From contig CM056574.1 in assembly GCA_029721435.1 (NCBI GenBank), positions 77,595,001-77,659,000 of the forward strand: 64,000 nt of DNA. The letters are read 5' to 3'. Position numbers and translations under genes: made by a program. The notes beneath the pieces were generated by a model, which saw nothing but the letters and a program-made list of their open reading frames with translations, had not been told where the DNA came from and made no database searches. How positions within the stretch are numbered: position 1 is the first letter of the stretch; every line of letters starts with the position of its first letter. Source of the stretch: Gymnothorax reevesii. Lineage: Eukaryota > Chordata > Actinopteri > Anguilliformes > Muraenidae. This document shows positions 31,881 through 45,010 of this stretch, piece after piece.

Positions 31881-32478
31881 ATTTCAATATTTTGAGGTCT
31901 GTGTTTTCAAGACACCTTGTTGCAGTCAGATAGCTGTTTCAAAGTGTGCGGACACATGACAATAAATGGAAATCACGCAGTGTAAGGTATTAAAATATCA
32001 GTATTGCCTGTCAAGCACAGGAAATAATAAGGCAAGCTATGTTACAACAATTATGCACTGAATAGTAATTATACATTTTCTCACATACGAAATTAACCTT
32101 ACCTCTTTGCGGTCGGTCATGCTTTGGCTACTGAAGGAACAGTCGGGCGGAATGCAAATAACTTTCACAATACAAGTTATTCAGGGCCGCGTGGTTTGTT
32201 CAGTTTGTCCAAGTGGTGTGCCGTACCTTGCTGTCCAACTGGCAAAGTCGTTCAACCAATTATATTTGGGGGTTGGCATGCTCTCAGCCCCGCCTCCGTA
32301 CTGCCAGTAACCGCCTCCTCACTGACAAAAATCAGCCACCGTTAAAAACCCACTAGTGAATCAGCCACAAAAAAAAAATCCCCACTCGCTATTCAGCCAC
32401 CGCAAAAAAAATAACCATTGAGGCATTGAGGAGACACCTTTCTCAAGTTTTGCCACTGGAATTTGATCGCACTCTTGT

Positions 32479-33361
32479 TTATTTAATACAGGCTTCCTGC
32501 TGCTGGAGAGCTCTGAGTCTCCTTTGACGGACTTTTTGTTTAATTATGTGCCAAATGTTCTCAATCAGTGACAGATCAGAACTACAGGCAGACCAGTTCT
32601 GCACACGGACTCTTCTACTACGAAGCCATGCTGTTGTAATAGCTGCAGCATGTGGTTTTGCATTGTCCTGCTGAAATACACAAGGCCTTCCCTGGAATAG
32701 ATTTAATCTAGAGGGGAGCATATGTTGCCCTAAAACCTTTATATACATTTCAGCATTCATGGTGCTTTTCAAAACATGTAAGTGGCCCGCGCCATATGCA
32801 CTAATGCGTCCCCCATACCATCAGAGATGCTGGCTTTTGACCTGATGGCTGATAAAAGGAGGGGTGGTCTTTCTCCTCTTTAGCCTGGAGGACACGACTC
32901 CCATGATTTCCAACATGAATGCCAAATGTGAACTCGCCTGACCACAGGACACTTTGCCACAGTCCATTTTAAATGAGCCTTGGCCCACAGAACACAGCGG
33001 CGCTTCTGGATCATGCTCAACAATAGCTTGCTTTTTGCATGACAGAGTTTTAAGTGCCATCTGTGGATGGCGAGGCGGACTGAGTTTACAGACAGTGGTT
33101 TCTTAAAGTATTCCTGGGCCCATTTAGTAATCTCAATGACAGAATCATGCCGGTGAGTGATGCAGTGGTGTCTGAGGGCCCAAAGATCACGGGCATCCAG
33201 TAAAGGTCTTCGGCCTCGTCCCTTCTGCGCAGTTTTTGTTTTTTCATACAGATTTTTCCAGTTTCTCTGAATCTTTCGATGATGTTATGCACTGTCGATG
33301 ATGAGACCTTCAAAACCTTTGCAATTTCACGTTGGGGAACATTGTTTTTAAAGTATTCCAC
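32479..33361 (-). pseudogene. Tc1 transposase, second copy
   Basis: Order on the minus strand: HTH region NVPQREIAKVLKVSSSTVHN (about 33340), a broken middle with KWAQEYFKKPLSVNSV in another frame, GNHGSRVLQAKEE, then FQQDNAKPHAAAITTAWLRS (about 32670) and LIENIWHIIKQK (about 32555). The first catalytic site, normally WSDES, reads WSGEF, so the first Asp is lost. There are several frameshifts. 33595-33620 (gtcccaacttttttgagac) is a fish Tc1 terminal word, so the 5' inverted repeat probably reaches about 33700. Confidence 0.85.
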
Positions 33362-33527
33362 TTTTTTTTTTTTTTACGCAAGCCTTCACAGTGTGAAGAG
33401 CCTCTGGCCATGTTTACTTCTGAGAGACTCAGCCTCTCTAAGACATCCCTTTTAAAGCCAATCACGTTACACTCCGGATGCCAGTTAACTTAATTACTAG
33501 CAAAATTTTCTTTCAGCTGATTCTCTA

Positions 33528-33536
<9 letters not shown>

Positions 33537-33578
<42 letters not shown>
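33537..33578. repeat. (A)n(TA)n microsatellite
   Basis: A run of A followed by about 15 TA units, inside or next to the Tc1 terminal repeat. Confidence 0.9.
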
Positions 33579-33619
33579 ATTGCTTTTCAGCCCTTTTTTG
33601 TGTGTCCCAACTTTTTTGA

Positions 33620-34908
33620 GACCAGTTGAACCAGAAAAATTGAAATAACCTCATTTTGTGGATAAAAATGTAAAATATCTCCGTTTCAATATTTGAAATG
33701 TTATCTTTGTTTTATTGTAAATAACATATTGGCTCATGCATAGGCGCTGATTTTTGTGTATGCTGGTGGGTGCTCATAACCTAAAATAACTTGCTACTTT
33801 TGAAAAAATAATGAATAATAAATAAATAAAGCAGTAAAATGCAAGTGTTCTTGCAAGCTTTGACCGACATGAACTCCTCACCCGCCCGTGCACGCGCACA
33901 CACAGACCGATGACACACATCACACAGAAAGAAATAGTCAATACCACCCAATCACATAACTGCCAACCTTGAAAAAAAATTTATGAGTACCATCTGACCC
34001 GACGACGACCCCCCCCCCAGTGCGTCCAGTGCACTGCACTTCTCAATTTCCCATTGACTATAATGGAAAAAATCCTGTCAGTATTTTATTATTTAAAGAG
34101 CATACAATCAAATTTTCTTCTTGACTAGTTCTGGAATACATATAAAAAAATGAATCGACGCACAATTTTGGTTGACACTTTTCGAAAGCTAAGCTATAAG
34201 GAGTTGTTTTTAATCAACGATTAAGGTACTGGTTGGTCACTATTTGCCTCACATCTGACTCTGAATGGTCAAACGCGTGGTATTGATGAATAGCCAACAG
34301 GGAACATGGTTGTAAAGTGGTTTTGTGCCCATGGGCATTGTACTAATCCTATCTCAGGATGCTTATGCTGTCCTAGCTAGCCTATGGGGTACCTAACCAA
34401 CCGTTAACCGGGAAAGGCTCTGTACGTTTTTCCAATTAATTGGAATGAGGATCACGACACAAGCACTTTACTGGGGTCATGTCACACTTCAAATTGGTTG
34501 TGAATTTAACTTTAAGATATTTATTCCCTTGGAATGTAATGCACCAAACTGAATTCTTACCTTCAGTCTAGCTCTCTGGAGCTTGCCCGTACCCCTGCTG
34601 AAAATCTAGCCGGCATTCCAACCCACTTGTTTCTCACTCGGTTCGTTTCATTCCCACAGACTGTCACTGTTGGGTTTACATTTTTTTCTGGACGTCTGGC
34701 TTGAAGTATAAAGTGTCATTCTCACATATCAGCCAGGTGTATTGCAATCAACCAGCACTATGGTCTTAGAGTTCAGGAAGTGCGAACATTGCCTTTTATT
34801 TTCCGTTTGATAGCTGGGCTTTTTCCACAGCTAACATTAATGCGTGAAAGCACTATTGTTACCTTGCATTGCTGGAACCATTTACAGTCTGTAAGTAAAA
34901 ACTATGTA
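33620..34908. other. No recognisable gene
   Basis: 34020-34075 (cttctcaatttcccattgac) matches, inverted, 42864-42908, so a fragment of one interspersed repeat is present. Otherwise nothing is seen. Confidence 0.5.
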
Positions 34909-36510
34909 CAAAACCCAAAACCAGTGAAGTTGGCACGTTGTGTAAATTGTAAATAAAAACAGAATACAATGATTTGCAAATCCTTTTTAACCTATATTCA
35001 ATTGAATACACTGCAAAGACAAGTTATTTATTGTTCGAACCGGTGAACTTGGTAATTTTTGCAAATATTAGCTCATTTGGAATTTGATGCCTGCAACATG
35101 TTTCAAAAAAGCTGGCACTAGTGGCAAAAAGACTGAGAGTTGAGGAATGCTCATCAAACGCTTATTTGGAACATCCCACAGGTGAACGGGCTAATTGAGA
35201 ACAGGTGGGTGCCATGATTGGGTATAAAAACAGCTTCCCTGAAATGCTCAGTCATATATAAACAAGGATGAGGCGAGGGTCACCACTTAGTGAACAAATG
35301 TGTGAGCTGATTGTCGAACAGTTTAAAAACAACATTCCTCGATGAGCTATTGCAAGAAATTTAGGGATTTCATCATCTACGGTCCGTAATATCGTCAAAA
35401 GGTTCAGAGAATCTGGAGAAATCACTGCACGTAAGCGACAAGGCCGAAAACCAACATTGAATGCCCGTGACCGTCGATCCCTCAGCCGGTACTGCATCAA
35501 AAACCGACATCAGTGTGTAAAGGACATCACCACATGGGCTCAGGAACACTTCAGCCAACCACTGTCAGTAACTACAGTTCGTCGCTTCATCTGCAAGTCC
35601 AAGTTAAAACTCTACAATGCAAAGCGAAAGCCATTTATGAACGGCACCCGGAAACGCCGCCGGTTTCGCTGGGCCCAAGCTCATCTAAGATGGACTGATG
35701 CAAAGTGGAAAAGTGTTCCGTGGTCTGACGAGTCCACATTTCAAATTGTTTTTGGAAAGTGCGGACGTCGTGTCCTCCAGACCAAAGAGGAAAGAACCAT
35801 CCAGACTGTTATAGGCGCAAAGTTCAAAAGCCAGCATCTGTGATGGTATGGGGGTGTATTAGTGTCCAAGGCATGGGCAACTTACACATACGTGAAGGCA
35901 CCATTAATGCTGAAAGGTACATACAGGTTTTGGAGCAACGTATGTTGCCATCCAAGCAACGTCTTTTTTCATGGACGCCCCTGCTTATTTCAGCAAGACA
36001 ATGCCAAGCCACATTCTGCACGTGTTACAACAGCATGGCTCCGTAGTAAAAGATTGCGGGTACTAGACTGGCCGCCTGTAGTCCATACCTGTCTCCCATT
36101 GAAAATGTGTGGCGCATTATGAAACGTAAAATACGACAACGAAGACCCCGCACTGTTGAACAACTTAAGCTGTACATCAAGCAAGATTGGGTAAGAGTTC
36201 CACCTGAAAAGCTTCAAAAATGGGTCTCCTCAGTTCCCAAACGTTTACTGAGTGTCGTTAAAAGGCAAGGCGATGTAACACAGTGGTAAAAAGGCCCCTG
36301 TGCCAACTTTTTTGCAATGTGTTGCTGCCTTTAAATTCTAAGTTAATGATTATTTGCAAAAAAAAAAAAAGTTTCTCAGTTTGAACGGTAAACATCTTGT
36401 CTTTACAGTGTATTCAACTGAATATAAGTTGAAAAGGATTTGCAAATCATTGTATTCTGTTTTTATCTTCGATTTACATAACGTGCCAACTTCACTGGTT
36501 TTGGGTTTTG
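34909..36510 (+). mobile_element. Complete Tc1 element, 1602 bp, TA-flanked
   Basis: Ends are CAAAACCCAAAACCAGTG and its complement, with TA at 34907-34908 and 36511-36512. Inverted repeats extend more than 100 bp (34909-35040 with 36395-36510). One transposase pseudogene fills the interior. Confidence 0.95.
35268..36289 (+). pseudogene. Tc1 transposase in complete element
   Basis: Starts at ATG 35268 (MRRGSPLSEQMCELIVEQFK). TGA at 35343-35345 interrupts the first HTH. The frame then runs through ISSSTVRNIVKRFRESGEIT, the GRKP box and DAKWKSVPWSDESTF (about 35735), to a shift near 35820. PASVMVWGCISVQGMG, FQQDNAKPHSARVTTAWLRS (about 35990) and ENVWRIMKRKIRQRRP (about 36100) lie in other frames. 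The DD34E residues are intact. One stop and at least three shifts kill it, although the element ends are well kept. Confidence 0.9.
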
Positions 36511-36923
36511 TAAGTTGCTGACATGGTTAACAGCGAGTGTAACCCATGTTAAATTATAGCATAACTGTAATTCATTAAAATACTTAAAGGGACAAGGTGT
36601 AACATTTTCATTTTTTTTATTTGCCAAAATCTAAGTCTGCATTCATATATATGTCATCATTGGTGCATTATGACCTCCGCTAATAATTTGATATATTCTC
36701 GTAAACAAAGAATTTTAGACTTGTTTCTACATTGGACGGGTAAGCTGGTAGGGAAGGAGCCATGACAGTCAGCCATCTTGAAACTGTTGCCGCTGGCAAG
36801 TGACAAATAGCACCAAACGCAGAATAAATCCGCGTTTGCCAGCCAGTGCCAGCCAGTGCAGAGCGATTGAGACACCGGAGGAAATCAGGAAGAGACATTG
36901 AAAATCAGTACTACTGCAGCATA

Positions 36924-37132
36924 ATGCAGGACCATACATATGCAGCATCAGCACAGGAGACAGAATCTTCATCCGCAAAAAAACGAAAAAGAGAATTGAA
37001 AAGGCAACGTGACCGCTCACTCAAAAAACAAGGGTGAACATTGGGCTCGCCTTCCCCAGGTGGAAGGAGCTAATGAGGGAGAAAGATTTTCTAAGGGACG
37101 CTTTAATTGCCAGCTTTCTCCTCGACAAGTAG
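36924..37132 (+). pseudogene. Short basic peptide exon (RVNIG type), copy 1
   Basis: From ATG 36924 there is a Lys/Arg-rich tract (KKRKRELKRQRDRS). After a 1-base shift near 37030 comes RVNIGLAFPRWKELMREK...DALIASFLLDK, ending at TAG 37130. The same peptide occurs at 45626-45817. It is a short, much repeated N-terminal exon in fish predicted proteins; its function is unknown to me. Confidence 0.55.
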
Positions 37133-37297
37133 GTCAGCTATACTGCCAAAATTAGCCTTAACACAACTTTTCACTCAGTTTTATTATACGGTGTTGCTTG
37201 TTACCATAAGCAGCATAATAGTAGATCTTGCTAAAATACTGCATTCTCATTGTTACAGGTGGAACTATACATGGTTTTAGTAGCTTTCATAATCGTG

Positions 37298-37379
37298 GTA
37301 AACGCCGGCTTTCAAAGCCTACCCACCGGCTTTTAGTGGCGGTGAAGCTGGTGGGTAGACTTTAGAAGCCGGCATTTAC
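37298..37379. repeat. Near-perfect hairpin
   Basis: The 35-nt arms 37298-37332 and 37345-37379 (core acgccggcttt/aagccggca) are separated by 12 nt. Weaker pairing extends out to about 37270 and 37425. Confidence 0.85.
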
Positions 37380-37749
37380 TGTGACTAAAAGCCGGTGTTT
37401 ATGGCGACTAAAGCTACAGAAACCACGTTAACATACAGGCTCATAGGTGCTTCTCTCCTATACGTGAATGAAACGGCTAAACAGCTCCTAGAACGTGCTT
37501 AATTTTTGTCATGTAGGACTAAAGAATAAGCTACACTCATGGTCATGTTTTAATAATGGGAAGGTGCCATCACCTGTTTTCAGTGCATCAATTTTCCAGA
37601 CTCGATCTGCAGACTTAATTTTATTTTTCATTTGCCGCCAGAGTTCTTTTTTCTCTTAGACGTTTCTTCTTGTGCGGTCCGGAAAGAATGCTGTTATTGA
37701 ACTTTGTGTTAATTAGTTTGTTAGCTAGTTTTCAATCTTTTTCCTTTCC

Positions 37750-38370
37750 TTGACGCGTTTTCCAATTCTCATAATTGGCAACTAAGACACTTTCTATCCA
37801 ATGCGATCTAACAGCGATGAAATCGTGGGATAAATTCACTATACAGTGGCGTAGCCAGAACTGAGAATTGGCTTGCACAATTTTCAAAAATTAGGCCTAT
37901 TAGTCCTGACCTGTTCTCAGTCATTTTCATAATTAACAAAAGGTTCACTCCAAGAGCACCCCACGCTTAATCTAAGAGAACAAGCAGCACCTGTTAACAC
38001 GACAAACATTCATCTGGACGCGTTTGCTGCATTTAAATCTACGTTGTTAAAAATTGTATACCTGTCGACTGTGCCGCACGCTTTTAATAGCCTATTTAAC
38101 AGCAGAGTGCCACATTTTATATCAACCCATGCAATACCGAGAGTGAAAGGCGATATTTCATCACAATGCGGACCAGTTCAATTGAGGCAAAGCATAAGCC
38201 TTTTAATAAGTACATTATTTCTCCGTACTGAATTAAGCCCACGACTGTAGGCTATTGCGGTTAGATCGCATATAGAGATAAATCGTGTCTTCTGTTGCCA
38301 ATGAAGATAATTGGAAAATGCCTCAATGAAGGAAAATGATCGATAACTAGCCAGGATTAGCCTAATTGTC
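37750..38370. repeat. Inverted-repeat region of TTAA element 1, with insert 37854-38247
   Basis: Left arm about 37760-37840 (aattggcaactaagacac ... gcgatctaacagcgatg), right arm about 38255-38370 (ttagatcgcat ... gtgtcttctgttgcc). The same arms occur at 44518-45010. Between them, 37854-38247 begins CAGTGGCGTAGCCAGA, ends near cacgactg, and resembles the left arm at 10855-11030 (gacctgtt..tcattt, tacctgtcgact). It looks like a separate small transposon. Confidence 0.55.
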
Positions 38371-39756
38371 ATAAATGACGTGTCTGTGTCTCTTCCAATT
38401 ACCTGTTCGATTTGCGCTTCTGGATTCTGGTCCATGCAGCAGACTTATTTTCGTTAGACTTTGCATCAGCCTTCCTGTCATAAATGACACCTGTCCGTGC
38501 TTTGACAGTACATGAGGGTCCGCCTCATCCGACATTAAATCTTCACGACGGTGTCTTCTGTTCATAATTTTGCATCAACAGGTGGTCGAGAGACACTGCT
38601 AAATGTACACCTACTTCCCCTAATGCATTCTGTAAGTAACATGCCGAACAATAAACGTGGTCAACTCCGCCTGACCGCTTGATTATGCGAGTACAGCTAA
38701 ACAACTGCTTACCTAGGGTGAGTGTAGTAAAGTAATGAGCGCTTAAAACTCTTGTTTAGCAATGCGCGAACAAATGTGTTTTAACTTGGTTCTACCTCTA
38801 TACGCGCAGAGATAAGCGCTCGCCGACAAGAACTTGATGCCATCGGGGGTGAAAGGAAATTATTCCATAAAAAAACATTTGAAAAAGACACTCTAATAGA
38901 TCCGTGAATTAATTTTTGACTACCGCAAACTATCAATATATAATCTGTATTTTTCTCTTGTAAATTGTCGCTGACCTTTTCCATGGCAGAGACAATTTTT
39001 TTAAAATATTAATTCAGGCTACGCGAACACCAAGGGGACCTTGTCTCTAAGAGCGTTCTCTCAACAGCGTTCTCTGCGTGTAGCACTGGTCAGGATATTC
39101 CGTGCTGTCGGCTTATGTCATTCGCAAGTCGGTAAAGTGAGCAGGTGTAACAAAACCAGTGTTTTCAGTTATTGTATTTGATGAATGGCTTTGTTAGATA
39201 GCGACTCGGCTGCTTCACCTGTCTTTTATGTAAAGTTACTGAATAAACAGTGAGGTAACAAAGGCTGTTGTTGGTTAACTTGGGTTGGATGACGAGTATG
39301 TATTCGGTAACTGTTGAAGGTGACGTCCTATAAGCGTGCATGTAGCCAACACTTGCTTTGCTTTATCATAGTATAAAATGTTTGAGATACACCTAAGCTG
39401 AGTTGATTATTAAAATTACTTTGAATATCTTACACCGATTCACGGTACTGTGTTTTGATGCTTCATGTATTATATCGAAGGCTGACTACAATAAACAGTC
39501 ATGTCCGAATCTTATGCATTGGGCATAACGGTTTATTTCAGTCAGCCCTCGATATGCTGGCCTTCGCTTCAGTATTACCTGTTCTATTAATACATCCATG
39601 GTTTCTTCAGCGTTGATGAGGCTTTTTGATACACGGTCGCTGCCGTAGTTGCAATACGTGTTTAAAAAAATGAGGCGCTAGAGTGCATTATTCGTTTGAA
39701 TGTAATACACGATTCCAACACTGGATGGGAGTAATTCCTACACAATGTCCCTTTAA

Positions 39757-42700
39757 ATTGTTTAATAAGTTAAAATATCTACATGATTAAAAGGTAGACA
39801 TTTCATTAAAAGTCACTGAAAATGGAATTAAAACGGCAATTCAGTGGAGATGAACAAAAGTACTTCTTTAAGACATTTTAATGCCGTTGCTCCTTTAGAA
39901 ATGTGCTGCAACTTTTGGGATGCAGCAGCGATTACACGCAGTAAAAAACACTGATAGAAAGCAGAAACGAGACGGAAAGATTAGCTAGTGAAACCCTTGA
40001 AAAGTTGATTTTGAATTACAAGAACGACTCCTACCTTGATAGGGGTTCATAAATAGCGTAACTAGATCAATTACATCGTCACGAGTGTCTGTGCTATCAG
40101 TTGCTGGCTAGCTAGAAACGTAACTATGAAGAAAGCCTTATATGCAAAGTTTTGATGGGTTTTTTTTTTTTGGGGGGGTTACTAAATAGACGGGAAAGTA
40201 TGAATGTGTACTGTTCTGATGGAAAAAAAAGTCGAGTTTTGTATGTAGTTATTGCACGGAGTGAAGAGTTTAGGAGGAAATGCCGCTTCGTAGCCATTTT
40301 AAGCTTGGTGGAAAGGATAACAATGGTGTTACGGTTCACAATAATTGTAAACTTTATTGCTTTGATTTCCATGCTGAAATTGATGTTGTTTATGACCTGT
40401 GATGCAGGTCAGGTTTTTTGTTCCTGCAGAAAATTTATGGGTTCGAACTGCAGAAGTTATCATCGCATTTGGAGGAAGATACAGAATAAGCAAATGCGGG
40501 ACACAAGATGACGAGCCAGTCCCACGGAATGAGTTTTCACTCGCACTGGATAAGTGACAGGATCTGCTAAGTATGGTTGGACTACCGATATCGTTGCTGC
40601 CGGAACGGCAGTATTGTTCAGTTTCGTTTTGAGCCGAGTCAAACTGGATCTTTTTTTTTTTTTCCCTTCTTGGCCGAATTGGAACTTCTTTTTTTTCCCT
40701 TCTTGAACTGAACTGACATGGAATTTTCATTCCATTTTGAATTGAACTGAGTCTGAACATTTGAACTGAATGGTTGAGTGTTACATGGCTATGGCATTCA
40801 ACATCATAATTGTCAACATTATGATACACAATATAATGGTGTTGCACTTTGGGTTGAATGTGGAATTTGAAATTACTCTTTCACCTTTGAAAGGAAGAAT
40901 AAGATAAGTGTTATCTTGAGGAAGAAGTAAAACCAAAATAAGTGTAATCCGCTGTCCTAAAAAGAGATGGTGGTTCTGTTGATATTCTGAACAAATATTA
41001 GCCTAGTCAAAAGAGCTCTTCAGAATAAAAGGGAAATGGAAAAAAAAACTGAGGCATACATACTTTTAATACCTACGGGGTTTTATTTTTCTATTTTTGT
41101 TTGTTAGATACTAAATGTATTGTATTGCTGTAGTCATTGAAAGTAAAGAGCTGATTTTCATTAAGAGCCTCTGGTCCTTGGCTCAATTTTATTCTGTTAC
41201 CCCGCTCCTTCGAGTCTAGAATTGGTCCATTAGTAGGCAGTCTGGTGTCAGTTGACACAGGTGTTACACGAGCCTTTGGAGAAACGTGCCCGAAGCTAGC
41301 TAGGCTAGTTAAAGGTCACTGTGCAGTCATATTTCCCAGTTTAAAGCTGTAGCTAACGTACTGATAGCTTGATCTTAGACCTCTTTCGTGCCTTAGAATT
41401 CACAATGTTTGCTGGTGGATTTCGATTTCTGCCCCTTGCCCTGTCTCCTTTCCTGAGAGAATTCCGTTTCAAATACTGTAGGGGTTGGATCTTTCAGGTT
41501 TGGAGGAATTATCACATATGCCGCATTATTTCACATGCTGCGCATGACACAGGTGTATGAGTCAAATCTCTGGCTGCAGTTATTGCTATGTTTAAGGTGA
41601 CAGATGCTGCCGCCTTTTCATTTGTGCATCCAACCAAATCTTACGCCCAGACGGTGTATGTGAACACAGGCTTATGCCAATTTATTGAAATTAACATTCA
41701 TATTAAATATGAGAATGGACAAATTATTGCACTAAGGAATTCACACATATTACGCTGATAATAACGATAAAGGCTTAAGCTCATCGGTTTAGGCACCACA
41801 ATGGCTCCATTTCCAGCCAAGTTCGACCACCTTTTCAAATCCAGTCCAATACATTTGCTCATTTTCTCGACCATGCATTTATTATCTCAATCTTCCTGCC
41901 ACCTTCAGCAAAAGACAATGGATTGAAAACGTTGGGGACGGTGATAATGCTCGCTAAGCACAATGGCTGCACTACATTCACTCATTTAGCCAGCTCATGT
42001 TAACTAATTGAGGCTCCATTGGTACTTCAAGCAAAAATCAGATATCGTACAAGACAGGTCATATAGCTCAAGGCGAAGCAAGCATAAACGTTAGCTGCTG
42101 GCTACTCAGCCACGCTCGTTCAGCATCAAACCTAAATGCTCATTTACATTTGTGAGCGAGCTATTGAAAATATTGATCAATGTTCTCATAACGTTAGCTA
42201 AGTGGCATGTGTGTCTTTCAAGCATTATTGGAGAGAGCAGTGTGATATATTGGCATTTTCATCGCGAACGATCAAAGGCGAGTTGCAGGCAATGTTGGCA
42301 GCAGATCGGATTCATTTGGAAATGAGTATTGCTGCGGAGAGACGGGTTTTTGCTGTCCTAGCTTGCAAGCTAATTTGGTGGCTAATTAATTTTTTGAAAT
42401 CATGCTAGCTAGCTAATAGCCTACGCGTGGATTTAATAAATTTTGATTTAGCTGTTTCAAAGGTTTACTGGCACATTCAGCACTCAATGACAAGCATAGC
42501 TGAGTTCAATGATGCCAGATGATATTTCAAACAATTAACTTCAATGGCATCGATATTTATCTGCACAATACCCACAATAGAACACATAAACCAATGCTAG
42601 CTAGCTAGAGAGGAGAACAGACACGTGCACTATTTGCCCATCCACATGACGTGATGTTGCAAATGAAATTACTGAATACAACCAACTAGCCGCTCAAACT

Positions 42701-43066
42701 TTGAGTGCGAGGAGTAAAACAACACCCTCAATAACTTTATCCTCGAATAGTGTCACGTAAAAGAACCTATTGATTCTTATTCTTACATGCCTTCGAGTTA
42801 TATATGTGTTGAAAATATGGCGCTAGACCCCTTAATTTTAAAGAAAATGGTTCGGATTTCTCCATCATAGTCTATGGGAAATTGAGAAGTGAGGTGCACT
42901 TGACGCCATATTGGTTTCTTTAACTGCGCTTGTAGAAGAAAGCGCAGCAGCCTCTCCAGGGTTATATACACTCATTAGCAAAGCCCCATTAGTGGTGCAT
43001 TTGAAACTCTCTGCGTATCAAACGCTACAAGCCTTTTGCAAAGTTCGTGAGTTACATTTCATTGTA
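39757..43066. other. No recognisable gene (3.3 kb)
   Basis: Frames at 40152-40847, 41369-41560 and 42202-42408 lack domains. Two T-rich 'tttttttcccttcttg' words (about 40660 and 40690) and a palindrome near 40798-40835 are the only structures. Words like 'aacgttagc' and 'gctagctag' (42090-42610) are typical teleost spacer. Confidence 0.5.
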
Positions 43067-43069
43067 TTA

Positions 43070-43181
43070 GGCCGTTTCACAGTATTTCTGCAGTGCAAAC
43101 GAAAACCCTAATAAAACTGAAATTATCTCCGTCGAAAGTAAATGGCGTTCGCTTATGAGATTAATGCACAGTGAAACGGCC
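43070..43181. mobile_element. 112-bp MITE with TTA duplication
   Basis: Ends are GGCCGTTTCAC and GTGAAACGGCC, 11 bp perfect, with TTA on each side (43067-43069, 43182-43184). A 3-bp TWA duplication suggests a PIF/Harbinger-type MITE. Confidence 0.75.
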
Positions 43182-43184
43182 TTA

Positions 43185-44050
43185 TAATCGAACGTCAGCT
43201 CTTCAAGCAGCGCCAGGTAGTCTACCGTAGGACTGATACCTGGTATTAACTAATCAAAATACAGGATTCGCTGCATCCATGGTTGAATTTCCCTCTTCAC
43301 CGATGTTTGAATTGGGTGTATTTTCAACATATGATGACTACCCAGAGGTGTGGCGAAGAGGGTTTGCAGCTAATAACTTGGGAATGTGACTAAACTCAAC
43401 ACGCACTCTCTGATTGGTCGAAATATTTACGTTCTGCATTCGCACCTATGCTCACTGTTAACTCACATCAACTGATGAGAGTGTCAACATAAACTGAAAC
43501 CAGGGAAATGCGAGATCAAGTGATATGCGTACTTAAATAGCATCAATGCGTACCAGCGTACTCTGATGTCAAAATACGTGCGTTGTACGCAAAATGCGTA
43601 CATGTTGGCAGGTCAGCAATCAGTTCGAGAGGCCAGTCTGAATAAACAGCGTAGACCAAATCCACAATCCGACACGGAAACTAGTTATACAATACAGGGC
43701 TCAAAGTCACATGCATTGAGCTAGAAGTCACGCATTTCAATAAGTTCACACACTCTCACATCACACATGACATTTCTCACACTGAGACGTTATAAAATCG
43801 CCGTACATTAGTAACATAGACTATATATAAGAGATTAGTAATCTATGAATGGATGAGGCGAAGGCAGACTGCTCTGCTTGAATCAGCAACCTATCAGCCG
43901 ATCAGAAAGTAGTATTTCTTGTTGCTAGGTGAAATAGCAGCGCCGTAATGGAATGCTGCTTTTGTGTGCCCACGTCAAAGAGCTGTAAGTGGAAGCCCGA
44001 AATCAGGTAACCACTTCATCACATAATTTATTTTTAACAATGGCTGCTTA
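43185..44050. other. No recognisable gene
   Basis: Nothing supported in this spacer before the next TTAA element. Confidence 0.5.
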
Positions 44051-44517
44051 TTAAAGCTGCAGTCCGTAACTTTGAGGAGAGAGAGGACTTTGCACAAAAA
44101 TTTGAAAAAAAACAACTTTCAGATCCCTCCCCCTCCCTCTCCAATGCACTCCTCAGACCCTCCCCTAGGAAGCTACTGTGCACGCGAAGGCACGCGAACT
44201 GTTATCCATGCAACTGCTGAGAGATTTTGCACGTTCACATTATGAAAGCGGCCAAGTTGCCGAGGCGAGTCGTTACTGTTGCGAACAGTCAACACTTCTG
44301 GCCAACGCACGGCGCGTCGTTAGACCTGAAAATTCCGGGGCTAATATCACTCCTTTTATTGAAAACAAGTGTTTGCCACCAACATGGCAATATCCCCCGC
44401 CTCAATTTTATGTGTCTGTACAGACGGAGCCCAATGCTATATCCCCCGCTTCATGCTAATCGCGCGGCGAGGGACGATAATTAGTCCTGGCAGATTCTAG
44501 ATGGTTTTCCTACATTC

Positions 44518-45010
44518 ACACGTCTTCCAATTCAAGAATAATCAAGTGGCAGTTGAAGACACGGCTTCTCTCCCCCATGCGATCTAAAAGCGACAAAATA
44601 TTGGGCTATATTCAGTGCCGAAAAATTATTAGATTATAATTAGGTCTATGCACCATCACTCGGCGATGGCATTTCATAACTCTTCAGCGAATGAAGGTAA
44701 TTTCGGCGACAAGTACACACACCTGTTTTTGCAGCACGGTCGCTCAATTCGTAGTTTAAAAAAAAAATAGACAGCTGTCCGATTGGAAAATGTAAACGGA
44801 TGAAACCACTTATTAGTCTGAAATGCCATCGCCCAGTGCAGGTGCATAGACATAATTATAATTAAATAATTTTTCTGTCCCGAATGCAGCGCATTATTTT
44901 GTCGCTTTTAGATTGCATGGGGGAGAGAAGCTGTCTCTTCGATTGCCACTTGATTATTCGTGAATTGAAAAACTTGTTAATAACGGAAACCCATCTAGTA
45001 TTAGCCAGGA
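44518..45010. repeat. Long inverted repeat inside TTAA element 2
   Basis: Left arm about 44518-44705 (aagtggcagttgaagacac, then 'ctctcccccatgcgatct') pairs with right arm about 44820-45010 ('agattgcatgggggagag', gaagctgtctcttcgattgc). Confidence 0.8.

Larger units (their letters stand above)
36588..39752 (+). mobile_element. TTAA-flanked element 1 (Kolobok-like?), 3.2 kb
   Basis: TTAA at 36584-36587 and 39753-39756. Ends are AGGGACAAGGTGTAAC and the complement of AGGGACATTGTGTAG. The interior order is RVNIG-type peptide, a 37.3-kb hairpin, then an inverted-repeat region shared with the element at 44055 (opposite orientation). TTAA duplications occur in Kolobok and piggyBac; Kolobok is my guess because fish proteins with the RVNIG peptide belong, as I recall, to that type. 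Confidence 0.6.

Noticed and set aside
40329..40847. 172-codon minus-strand open frame
   Set aside because: No domain, biased by T-rich runs and repeated 'gaactgaactga' words, no similarity to anything I know; chance frame.
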